DNA from: Zeugodacus cucurbitae
Taxonomy: Eukaryota; Arthropoda; Insecta; Diptera; Tephritidae
Reading direction: 5' to 3'
DNA length: 64,000 bases
NCBI RefSeq assembly: GCF_028554725.1
Contig: NC_071671.1
Span: 7,244,001 to 7,308,000 of the forward strand
In this document: in pieces, positions 11,801 to 21,100 of the stretch
How positions within the stretch are numbered: the stretch's first letter is position 1
Layout: each line of letters starts with the position of its first letter
The notes under the pieces: model-generated
What the model saw: only the letters and a program-made list of their open reading frames with translations
Told to the model about the DNA's origin: nothing
Databases searched by the model: none
Program-made: the position numbers and the translations under genes

Positions 11801-12122
11801 ATCGCTGTTATTGAAGTGCTATCTAAAATCTAGTACCTGATCAACCTGTAAGAATCGTCTTCACGTTTAGACTTTGTAATCATTATAGAAAGAATTCAAT
11901 TACTTTTTTTAAAGCGCACGTCACTTAGTCATATATTACTCAGCACAAAAGCACAAATTCGTTTTATTTATAGAAGTTCGAAAGCTATTTAGGCCAGTAT
12001 CACCAAAAAGTATTTAAAACATTTGTTTTGTTTATTTGCTTGCTGTTTCCAATGCATATGTTATATGTATGTATTTACAAACCTGGGGCAAGAAAATTCG
12101 GTTTCAATTGTAGTGAAACCAT
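5893..12122 (-). CDS. DHX35: DEAH-box RNA helicase, DHX35 type, six exons
   Basis: ATP-dependent RNA helicase of the DEAH/RHA family. The human DHX35 protein is a spliceosome-associated factor, so a nuclear pre-mRNA role is inferred. The exons on the minus strand are 12122-12083, 11422-11202, 8855-8679, 8607-8025, 7954-7625 and 6587-5893. Reading phases agree at every junction and give 681 aa; human DHX35 is 703 aa from memory. Visible motifs in order are the P-loop GETGSGKSTQLPQ (residues 75-87), TQPRR, DEAH (172-175), SSAT, LTGQEE, the ATNIAETSITIPG block, and QRAGRAGR (motif VI). The C-terminal half keeps the family block LSAMILNLKALG and PLPPMLSRML, then the OB-fold part with IHPLSSLY. 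The start is the ATG of exon 1 (MVSLQLKPNFLAPG), matching the family N-terminus. AATAAA overlaps the stop codon on the minus strand (5894-5889), so the 3' UTR is probably very short. Intron 2 houses the Cpes gene. Confidence 0.93.
6588..7624. other. DHX35: intron 5 of DHX35 (1.04 kb), with a possible plus-strand start exon
   Basis: GT-AG intron on the minus strand, phase 1. Most of it is AT-rich. On the plus strand 7380-7534 looks different. A less AT-rich leader of about 90 bp precedes ATG CCA TTC AAG at 7474. The frame runs 20 codons and meets a perfect GTAAGT donor at 7535. I could not find a matching downstream exon, so this is described as a candidate in the findings and not called as a gene. 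Confidence 0.4.
8856..11201. other. DHX35: intron 2 of DHX35, host of the nested Cpes gene
   Basis: A 2346-bp phase-0 intron between the P-loop exon (ends at 11202, CAG|GTATTAG) and the exon encoding YLYELGWHTKGEIGLTQPRR (starts at 8855). It contains an intact 370-codon gene on the same strand. The rest (8856-9377 and 10491-11201) is AT-rich, with no second gene. Confidence 0.85.
9378..10490 (-). CDS. Cpes: ceramide phosphoethanolamine synthase (CDP-alcohol phosphotransferase family), single exon
   Basis: Transfers phosphoethanolamine from CDP-ethanolamine to ceramide, making ceramide phosphoethanolamine, the main sphingophospholipid of flies. The Drosophila enzyme (CG4585) acts in the Golgi lumen. 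The 370-aa protein starts MVGPSSQVSK and has a hydrophobic N-terminal segment (about residues 10-30) and further membrane segments (about 124-143, 200-212, 300-350). The CDP-alcohol phosphotransferase signature is visible: DDLDGHVAR at 165-173, then GYYIDGLCD at 189-197 with the final two aspartates. Between the AR pair and the glycine there are 15 residues, longer than the usual 8, which sets this enzyme type apart from ordinary choline/ethanolamine phosphotransferases. The gene is intronless and lies inside DHX35 intron 2 on the same strand. AATAAA on the minus strand lies near 9240. It needs its own promoter, probably within 10491-10700, or must be released from the host intron. Confidence 0.85.
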   Translation of the reverse strand: MVGPSSQVSKILLCLLFVLLAFYIFMDIQLYLRIQRYAIERDYNINTTTLLANNALGGEGTTDYTVIKSVSYYERHHWLSCDVNPLCHVTVKAVLLDHTNHYLFAPLATIFDNVVGISRSSFITANMISFFHVGVACIAGKMVSSDNLGYRRLGVVLFQLRTFLDDLDGHVARTKKNIHGERSEVGTSGYYIDGLCDGLGCIALLLGIFFYLKNNPPRRGYSQLPMNESKLPEPVTRTKTKSMTPKVVKKVVSFTGQLLVSSTAWNRYIAVYQDMLERNDVTPTQFIRQNITFKSAWFLCVAWMWRIVNVHSLLHLVLLSIFCDKLWDFLKAIQYVGYVVLLIVICISEMHVLEAHNFIFNTISGNNTSF

Positions 12123-12634
12123 AATACTCCAGTATTTATAGACAATTTTCGTGTACAATTTACTTTATTAACAATATTGACAATTATGACTACAAAGACT
12201 CACACTTAATTAATAAATTGAGTTAGTGGGTTTGTTATTTTCTGAGCAGCAATAGAAAATAATTGCAACACAACAGGGTGCACAGTAAATGCGGTTGAAA
12301 AATACGTTGCCACAGAGTGTGTTTGGTAAATTTTTTAAATTTGCACAGTGTGTGTAGGCATGCGATAAATGTTTATGTATAGTTTAAACTAAAAAAAAAG
12401 TAAATATTAGAAATTAGGTTTATATGTTCTTATTAGTTGACTCCTTAAAATGAGTATAGAAACTCGTCAGGTACTAGATTTTATATACTTCAATAACAGC
12501 GATAACTTAGTTATAGATAAATATTGAAGTGATACGTATAGTATAACAAATTCGTATCATGTTATCATTGGACAACATATGACGACTAAATTACGTTATC
12601 ATACACCACAAAGATTATAAAAAATCCCATTTAG
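11608..12634. repeat. inverted repeat bracketing DHX35 exon 1
   Basis: The left arm, 11608-11840, begins CTAAATGGGATTTTTTTTAT. The right arm, 12467-12634, ends with the reverse complement ATAAAAAATCCCATTTAG. Other shared blocks include ATAACATGATACGAATTTGT against ACAAATTCGTATCATGTTAT, and CTGTTATTGAAG against CTTCAATAACAG. The left arm has about 60 bp that the right arm lacks. The loop of about 630 bp holds DHX35 exon 1 (12083-12122) and its presumed promoter. No target duplication is obvious. Confidence 0.75.
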
Positions 12635-13169
12635 TATTGTTGATTAGCTCATGTTGCGTTGTAAATCAATGATTTTTCCACGAAATTGTCATATATTCGT
12701 ACTAAATTCTGAAAATTTTTGTTTGGTTTTGTGATCGATATTTATTAATTAATTAATTTGCAATAATTTATGAACACTCGATTATTTGCATATACATACG
12801 TTATTACACTAAATACTTTACAGGAATACAATGATGCTATTATAAATACAATTTACGCCTTAAAGTTAGTACTATTAACAGTGGACTCTCAATTAAATCA
12901 ATTTCTCATGACATGATTAAAGTAAATAACATTTTCTTCGCCACAAATAACAGCAGCACGAACGATGGTATGATCGACAATAACATCTGTAGTATTTGTA
13001 ATTGTAATGACTACAGCAAGAATGCAGACTGGAATGACAGTAGCATGAGTCATGCAAACAATATAAATGACAAGCTGAATCACACATGGTTTTTATTTTG
13101 CTGAAAAAAATATGAAAAAAATAAAGAAATTTGAATTAACAAGAAAATTAGTGACGAATTAACGCCTCG

Positions 13170-13315
13170 CTATAAATATAAAATATTATTAAATTGTATA
13201 ATCTTTAATAATTTCAAATTCTGCTTCTCCTTAGATTAAACAGTTTAATTTGCTATAAATATAAAATATTATTAAATTTTATAATCTTTAATAATATTAA
13301 TTACTGCTTCTCTTT
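13170..13315. repeat. direct duplication, unit about 86 bp
   Basis: Two adjacent copies share GCTATAAATATAAAATATTA and TATAATCTTTAATAAT and end in a CTGCTTCTC word. They differ at a few bases. Confidence 0.6.
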
Positions 13316-13799
13316 ATGTTAAATAAATTAATTGGTCAGCACTTACTTCTGTTAAACAATTTACTCCAAATAAATACGTTCCGACAAAGTTTTCAAATGC
13401 GACTAAAGTTATCCAACGCGAATTTCAAAATATTTGTAGGCGAAAATAGGCGCACCACATCTAGCTGGTTACCTGGTAAACATGTTAGATCGATATTATG
13501 ATGATTTGAATTTGCATTAATATGCGAAAAAGGCTTACACACCAACGCGCCTCAGTGGTAGGGTCATGTACGAAATATTAAAATACAGTTAACACGCTTT
13601 AATTTGAACTATTGACGCGTAAACTAAATGATAATTTTTGTAAACTACAAAGCGTATAGCCAATAGAACATACAAATATTATATGGATTTGAATAATCGG
13701 CCCGTTGTAATACAAATTTCATTCTCAAAGTGATTTAAAAGTGTATAAATTGGTATCATTTAAATAAATAATAATTTTAGTAAAAAAAAAGTGGTGAAA

Positions 13800-14100
13800 A
13801 ATTAAAATTTGAAATTTAAATGAATAATCGTTTTTGTAAAAATAAATGTTAATGAAAAAAAATGAGGTTAGGTTATTAAAAAATCATTAACTTTTAAAGA
13901 AAAAATTGTTAAAAAATAACGGAAATTAAAAAGTAATTATTAAAATTTAAATGAATAATCGTTTTTGTAAAAAAAGTGTTAATGAAAAAATTACATTAGG
14001 TTAGGTTTTTAAAAAACATTAACTTTTAAATAAAAAATCGTTAAAAAATAATGAAAATTTAAAAAAATCATTAAAATTTAAATGAATAATCGTTATTGTT
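13800..14100. repeat. tandem repeat, unit about 135 bp, about 2.3 copies
   Basis: The block TTTAAATGAATAATCGTT occurs three times, near 13815, 13946 and 14078. Between them AGGTTAGGTT and CATTAACTTTTAAA recur in the same order. Confidence 0.6.
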
Positions 14101-14514
14101 AACAAACAGGATTGTTTATATAGCTGTATTTTAGCTTTTATTGTTTTTTTTTTTAATATTTTCATTTATACCAAGTCTATTGGTTGGTAATAGTATTGCA
14201 TGTTAATTTATGTTCTTATGTTCTAAATAAAAAATTTTGATGAGCCATTCAGGTAAATAATAAATTATGGATATACATATGTAAATATTTGCATATGTAT
14301 GTATGTACTACATTGAAATGTCGTTTCAACCTGACCTAGTATCAATAAATAAACATTGTGTATTATTTTGTTGTTGCCATTGTTACAATTGCCTTTAGGT
14401 TAGCTAATTACATATCTTAAATAATCATAAATATCTGTACAAACACACATATGTATATTTCGGATTTTTGTATATTTTATGGTGTTTTATGATTAGTAGA
14501 TTCAAATTCGAGTA

Positions 14515-14795
14515 AATAGAAATAATGACTGGCAAATCTTCTGTAAATTTGAAATCATGAAGGATTCACCGAATAAAAGACTCCTCCTTTTTAATAAAGA
14601 GTATTTTTTATATAAAAGTAGTTGTAACTAAAGGGGTTTTGAATAAGAGCGCTATAAACGTTTTACTCTAATAAAACAAAAAAAGTTTGGGCTTATTAAT
14701 GAAATTATTTATTTCTGTGAACATAAAGAAAGGCCTGGACTGTACCATTTCCTGAGATAACACGAAATGGTTTCACCAAACATGGTTTTCAATAA
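14515..14795 (-). mobile_element. partial duplicate of a Tc1/mariner-type element end plus its flank
   Basis: Nearly the same sequence as 15519-15790. Both copies share the flank GAAATAATGACTGGCAAATC, then the element end with ATAAGAGCGCTA and AAAGAAAGGCCTGGACTG. This copy stops where the GGAC repeat begins. It carries only the 3' end of the transposase frame (minus strand). Confidence 0.6.
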
Positions 14796-15518
14796 ATGGT
14801 TTTTGACCCATAAGTGTGCGACGCCACGCCCATTTTCCATTTTGTAAAAAAATCTGAGTGCAGCTTCCGTCGGCCATTTCTTATGTGAAATTTAGTGTTT
14901 CTGACGTTTTTCGTTAGTGAGTTAACCCACTTTTAGTAATTTTCAACCTAACCTTTGTATGGGAGGTGGGCGTGGTTATTATCCGATTTCTTTCATTTGG
15001 ACTGTATTAGGAAGTGGCTAAAAAAACGACTGCAGAAAGTTTGGTTTATATAGCTCTATTGGTTTGCGAGATATGTATAAAAAACTTAGTAGGGGGCGGG
15101 GCCATGCCCACTTCCCCAAAAAAATTACATCCAAATATGTCCCTTCATAGTGCGATCCTTCATACCAAATTTTATTTCCATAGCTTTATTTATGGCTTAG
15201 TTATGGCACTTTATGTGTTTTCGGTTTTCGCCATTTTGTGGGCGTGGCAGTGGTCCGATTTTGCTCATTTCCTTCCTATGGTGCCAAGAAATAAGTGTGC
15301 CAAGTTTTTTACTCAAGTTACAGCTTGCATAGACGGACGGACGGACGGACGGACGGACGGACGGACGGACAGATATTCGGATTTGAACTCCACTCTTCAC
15401 CCTGATCACTTTGGTATATATAACCCTATATTTAGTTTTGGGTGTTACAAACAACCGTTATGTGAACAAAACTATAATACTCTCTTTAGCAACATTTGTT
15501 GCGAGAGTATAAAAATAA
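14796..15518. repeat. interspersed repeat with a (GGAC)n tract
   Basis: This block separates the two copies of the Tc1-like end. It contains GGGCGTGG words typical of dispersed fly repeats, a (GGAC)n tetranucleotide run at about 15333-15371, then TTTGGTATATATAACCCTAT and a terminal GAGAGTATAAAAA. No coding capacity is credible; the long frame across it translates the tetranucleotide as repeated DGRT. The element class cannot be assigned from one copy. Confidence 0.55.
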
Positions 15519-15638
15519 ATAGAAATAATGACTGGCAAATCTTCTGTAAATTTGAAATCATGAAGGATTCACTGAATAACAAGAATAAGAGGAGTATTTT
15601 TAATAAAGAGTATTTATTATACAAAAGTAGTTGCAACT

Positions 15639-16511
15639 AAAAGGGTTTTTCAATAAGAGCGCTACAAACGTTTTTTTTTTTATAAATTTATTAATGAGAT
15701 TATTTATTTCTGTGAACGTAAAGAAAGGCCTGGACTGGACCATTTCGTGAGATAGCACGTTCACTAAACATGATTTTCAATAAATCGATTGTGACATTCG
15801 CTGTGTGGCTTGTGGCGGCGTCCTGTTGCAACCACGTATTATCCAAGTCCATATTATCAAAGTCGGGCCAAAAATATTCGGTTATAATTGAGCGGTGGCG
15901 ATTCCCATTCACAGTAACGTGCCGGTCTTGATCATCACGGAAGAAGTACGACCCAATGATGCCGACGGCTCATAAATCGTAATATTTTCGGGATGCAATA
16001 ACGCATATTTTGCTTATTGACGAAGGCATTCAGCCTGAAATGAGCCTCATCGCTGAAGATGATTTTTCGATGAAAATCCGGATCATTTTCGAGTTGTTGC
16101 TCAGCCCAATTCACGAACATACGACGATTCTGGTGATCAAATGGATTTACGACGTTACAGAGATGCACAACGCTTGAGAGCGATGTGTGAGACACTGCTT
16201 TGGTTCTTCCTCAATTGATGCGCTACCGGCAGCAATATTCTCGACACTACGGGTACTTATTTGTTTCACTGACTGGGGAACATTTTGTACTGTGCCTGTG
16301 GATTCAAATTTATCCACTAGATGCTCAATTGTTGATCTGACAGGACGATTATGACGACCATAAATTGGACGTAGCGCTCTTAAAGTTGAGGCCACTGACT
16401 CAACTGTAGTAAATTTTAATAATTTCAATTCTTTCTTGAATAGTATATCCATAGAGAGCGGTAGAGCGGGAAAAGTATATTTTTGTAACGTACCTTTTGA
16501 AACCCCCTTTA
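15639..16511 (-). mobile_element. degenerate Tc1/mariner-superfamily element with internally deleted transposase
   Basis: The minus strand carries, in broken frames, an N-terminal helix-turn-helix part (16452-16147), the block FVNWAEQQLENDPDFHRKII followed by FSDEAHFRLN with a catalytic aspartate (16195-15935), and DNTWLQQDAATSHTA with the second aspartate (15912-15700). The next conserved segment, normally SPDLTPLDYFLWG with the third acidic residue, is missing. The frame goes from SRNGPVQ straight to AFLYVHRNK and a stop. The ends are imperfect inverted repeats (AAAGGGTTTTTCAATAAGAG against AAAGGGGGTTTCAAAAGGTA reading inward). The element is frameshifted and cannot encode an active enzyme. 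Confidence 0.75.
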
Positions 16512-16734
16512 TTTATACAAACTGGAGAAAAAATAGAAGAGTATGACTTTAGTATACCTATGACTTTACTACTATAACACTTTTTTGTTGTTGTTACAAA
16601 TAATTTTTAGATATGAACGTAGGACTCAACTACTTTGGAGACCGCAGAAGAAGATTTTGTAATTTACCCCAATTTTGTCGCGAAATCTCATTCTCAAGCC
16701 ACACAGAGAAAGTGAGATCTAGTATATTTTAGAC
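16512..16734. other. short spacer, nothing recognised
   Basis: About 220 bp between two transposon relics with no gene-like feature. Confidence 0.4.
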
Positions 16735-17463
16735 AGTAGTCTGCTTTATAGGCTTCAAAAAATCGATTTTTTTGTTTTGTTTTAAATTTCTTCCAAAACT
16801 ATCTAAGAATATGCCTTTAAAATTCCAGAGGCCAATTCGACATATTTTGAAGCTAGAGCAGTTTTAGTGGCCGAGCGTCGAGCAGGTGCGAATGCTCAGG
16901 CAGACCTTTAAAGCGCGTTTTCTCGAGTTCGCATTTTCACAAGTTTTAGAAAACGGTGCCAAAAGGAATATATGTCCGATCGAAAAAAACCAAAGTGATC
17001 TAGCTTCAGTATTAAATTATCTTCTATTCGCACTAAAAAAGTTGGACAAAAGTATTGAAAAAACTACTTGTTTTGCAACTTAAAGTCAATTTTTTTCTTA
17101 AAAAAGTGAATTTTTTTTTCAAACTTCGAAAAAATTTGGAATTTTATAACTTCTTCGGTATTTTCATAAAGTTCATAAAGAAAATAAACTTATAAAAATT
17201 AAAAAAAAAATTTGGTTCGACTGTTTCAGATGCATTGCACGACCTCCATCACCGGCACCGATTTACAAGTGCAGACTCCAGGCGCTCCAGAAAAATACTT
17301 ACAACTTTGGAAAAATTTCAATATTTTTTAATAATAAATATTGTTTTTTAAGCCTTAAATATAGTACACTATCGTCTTAAAATTCCGTTTACCGCAATCA
17401 TTTCCTTCCCTTTAAAAAAAAATAGCTAAAAATCGTTTTTTTCCGCTTCTCAAGCAGACTACT
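16735..17463. mobile_element. non-autonomous TIR element (about 730 bp)
   Basis: The left end AGTAGTCTGCTTTATAGGC and the right end, read inward, AGTAGTCTGCTTGAGAAGC are inverted repeats. Similarity continues inward as AATCGATTTTTTT against AACGATTTTTAGC. There is no transposase frame; a 65-codon open frame inside has no recognisable motif. The target duplication is unclear. An internal block, TTTAAAGCGCGTTTTCTCGA near 16907-16926, resembles in reverse the CGAGAAAAACGCGTTTAAAG of the TTAA element at 50588-51301, suggesting a distant relation. Confidence 0.6.
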
Positions 17464-18141
17464 ACCTTTAGGAAGGAATATGTTATAACCGGGGCGATTG
17501 TTAATGTATCGTTGAATTAGACGTGCTGGTACGAGTATAAACTTACCGTTAAAGCAAATATTTTGTTTTTTCAAAAAAATAGATATATTTAAATAAGAAG
17601 TTATTCATTAGTCTATCGCTGAAAGGCGTACAGGCTTAAAACGACGAACACCGACAAACGCACACCACACAAATCAGTAAAAAGTCATTATTTTACACAG
17701 TCGATTTAGCTTACGTATATGTATGTATATATTTATTTATTTTTTTATTAAGAAACAAAAATTGAAGTAATTACATAATATAGCATTCTTTTTTTTTTGT
17801 TGTAATTTGTAAGTATAAGCAATAATGCCAGAAAGTTTGTACATGCATAAAAATGGGGGAAAACAACATCTATCAACCTCAAAATACATTATTTGTTTTT
17901 CATTACAATTTTCAATTGGATTTGTTTTTTTTTTTTGTTCACTTACTATATATATGTATGTATATATAGTATAACATAACATCAATTCATCATATGAATT
18001 ACATACCAATTAATTAACTAAATATGTATATTTCTAATTGAATTTTATATTCATAGATAGTCGCAGGTTTAGCTAAAATAATAAGAATGACACACGCGTA
18101 CGACGTGCATCACCTTTGGCTCTACGAGCCATCCCGTAATG
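17464..18141. other. spacer with the probable 3' UTR of alpha-catulin
   Basis: AT-rich. On the minus strand several AATAAA-like words lie near 17730-17750, downstream of the alpha-catulin stop at 18142. No other gene is seen. Confidence 0.45.
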
Positions 18142-21100
18142 TCACATGCTCCCCTCCGAACTGCTTGTTGTGCCTTTTGAATCTCCCATGCCGCCAGCAT
18201 TGTTATCGTCACCACCTAAAGCGCCCGATGATGACAAGCCACCCGAGAGACCGCTGAGGTCCAATTTGTACTATAAGAAAGATAGAATTATGTGTTTAAG
18301 TGGGTTGGGGGTAAAATATATGTATTAAAAGTTGTTTTAGTTGAGAAAAAAAAAATGATTACAGAGCGCCAAAAACATTGTTTTACGCTCACAAAAATGT
18401 ACGGTTCCAAAAATCAAAGTTACGAAGAATATAAGTCTTCTTTATTGTACCCGCTTTAGTGAGTAGAGTAGAACTTAACAAAAGAATCAAAGAAATTACA
18501 CATTAAAATAGGTTTACCAAAATAACATACATTTATAGTGGATAGATAAAGTTAAAAACTGGTGTTACGCATGCAAATCGGTTCTAAAGCGCACATTTAC
18601 CTTAGTCGCACATTCAAAACATTTTGTTACAACCTTGTTAATAACACTCATAAGATTCTTTGTTTCGCGTATAACGTGATCCACTTTTACAAATGTTGCA
18701 TCCTTGCCGACAGTGTGATCTTTAACGGTAAATTGCAGAGTTTGCACAAAAGTCGGCACACGATCCAAAATATTCAAAAGATCCTTTTTATTTTGACTAG
18801 CTGGTACCTGGAGAGAGTAAAAGAAAATATGATTAAAAAAAGATTACAACAAATACATCTATATATTTACTTCACCTGATAGGAAAATTGTCGCAAAACT
18901 TTATATAAACGATTTGCCTCCTCAGCAAAGTATTCCGCTTGCGTGAAGAGGTCTTGTGTGGTCCGCAATGTGCCATTGCCTTTCGTAAATTGATACATTG
19001 CAAATGCCATTGCCGACATGTTTTTAGCTCGCTTAATTATATCGTTATTTTCGTTAACTTCATCATTCCATTTCTCATTGAACGGCGCTATTTCCGCCGG
19101 CATGTCTTTCGTCTCAGCCGTGGCCACTTTCCCAGGCTCCTCCTGTCCAACGGACAACGGTCGTGCAGCAGTCGGTTTATATTTCTATTGAATACGTTAA
19201 AAATATAAGTTAAAGATAAAGGTAATTCACAGGAAACCATGATAGGCCTTAACTCTCAGAGTAGTAAGAGGCTTCTACTAATGCGATAGGAACCACTCCG
19301 TTGTAAAATAACACAGCCTTGGTATATTATAAACTTTTTTAAGCAGAAGACACATTAAGACATTTTCGGCGGTTCAATATTTGAAAACAGAAGATTCTTT
19401 TTAAATACCATCATAAAGGATATGAGGTTCGGACGAAGGTGCTGAATAAGAGGCGCCCTAGGTAGCTTCACGGATGGATCGGAAAGTGGGGGGAAGGTTG
19501 GAGGGGAGTATTCTGTAAAGAGCTTTCCATTAAATTTTATTTCAGGTTACCAGACCACTGTAGTGTCTTCCAAGCATAGGTGTATGCAATTAAGGTAACA
19601 GTACTGAACTGCTCCGAAGTGTAGCCTACTTCAGGAAGCTGAGTATCCACTCCAATAGTGATAGTAAAGCAGAAATTATGGCGCTGAACTCGCGGAATGT
19701 ATGCTCAAAGCTAGTTAAGGAGTGTCTAAGGTCATTGTCGATAGCGTCAAGCTATTTCACTATTAGACTTTTTTGGGTGCTGGGTCACAGTGGAATCGCT
19801 GGGAACTGCAGAGCGAATGAGCTCGCAAGAAAAAAACACATATGCTCCTATTTGACCATGCTGGGAACGAGTCGGTACTCCGTTGTCCTTCTGTGTTCTA
19901 GCGCTGGATTACTGGACCTCTCGCGAGCTCGGTAAACACTGGTTAACAACCAGAAACTGCTCAGTTGCGTGATCCCTTTGGCCCATAGTGGAACGCAAGC
20001 GGTCGGCTGAACTACTTGCGCTTAAAAATGTTCAGCTTGTTGTAATAGTGGGAGTTCTGTCAGAATATTGCGAAATAGGCATACATGCGATAAGGTTAGG
20101 AATCCTGCCGAAAGCTAGATACAGCTGACATAGCTACATATATGGAGGAAGACGAAGTCGAAGCATCAAGTTATTTCCTCCTTCATTGTCCAGCGTTCAT
20201 AAGACGCAAGAGGATGAAACATCTCCTTAACAATATCTTTACCAAAGCAAACGGACATGCCGCAATAGGCATTAATCACATCATAAAATAGTGATAGGCT
20301 ACAAGCGCTTACGTGCTACATAAAGGTCTTCTTTGCGATTCATACTCAGGAGACTGTTGGCATCATAATGGAACGGCGCCTTCTTCATTGAAACTTTACT
20401 ATCTTTGAACCTAAACTATCCCAACCAACATTACTTTTTCTCCACAGTGGTTGTTACATTCTTCATGCTTTTTTTGCTATTTATTTTTCGAATATAACAT
20501 TTACTCACCTTAATTGCTTTATTGTCGCATTGTTCACCCGTAGTGTCTAAGATTTGTTGTGCAACATTTGTAATTTCGGAAATGAGCCATTTCCACATTT
20601 CAGCGAAGGCGTCCATATTCTCATTCGCCGGAACACTTGTAGGATATCTCGACAATATTTTAGCAGCTAGTATAACTTGTGGACCATATATACGTAAATT
20701 AATAGCTAAACATTTCGATTGTACTTGTAAGCTCTCTGTAAAAGCGATGTGCTGTAACAATTTGCATACATCTATAATATGATCACAACAATCGTGAAAT
20801 TTATTCGACCACTCTTGAAATGAGGTCGGATCCTCATTCAATGCCAACAAATGGAAATTATTCACTAATTCCACGGAGCTCTTCAGTGAGTGATATAGAT
20901 CCGCAGTTTGATCGGCAACCGAGAGTATAAGTTGTTGTGTTAGATTTTTTGTTGTACCTATAACACGATCAATCTCCTCATCCATTATATGTCTGGTATT
21001 ACGTTCGGTCTTATATAAAATATTTAAACATTTTTTAAGCTCTAGTTTACAACGATCACAAAGGAATAAAATATGTTCTCTATTTTCATGACTTGTATAA

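Larger units (their letters stand above)
12635..14514. other. gene-free AT-rich stretch with two short tandem-repeat blocks
   Basis: No protein-like frame. It contains an approximately 86-bp duplication (13170-13315, each unit with GCTATAAATATAAAATATTA) and a unit of about 135 bp present just over twice (13800-14100, with AAATGAATAATCGTTTTTGT and AGGTTAGGTT). The remainder is low-complexity A/T. Confidence 0.6.

Noticed and set aside
12913..13104. 63-codon asparagine/serine-rich plus-strand frame
   Set aside because: Low-complexity AAT/AAC-rich DNA with no conserved motif or splice signals.
15014..15640. A 208-codon plus-strand open frame
   Set aside because: It crosses a (GGAC)n microsatellite (translated as repeated DGRT) and a transposon flank. 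No motif, no splice context; a repeat artefact.
18146..18328. Plus-strand 60-codon proline-rich frame
   Set aside because: It is the antisense of the alpha-catulin last exon (glycine/serine-rich tail).
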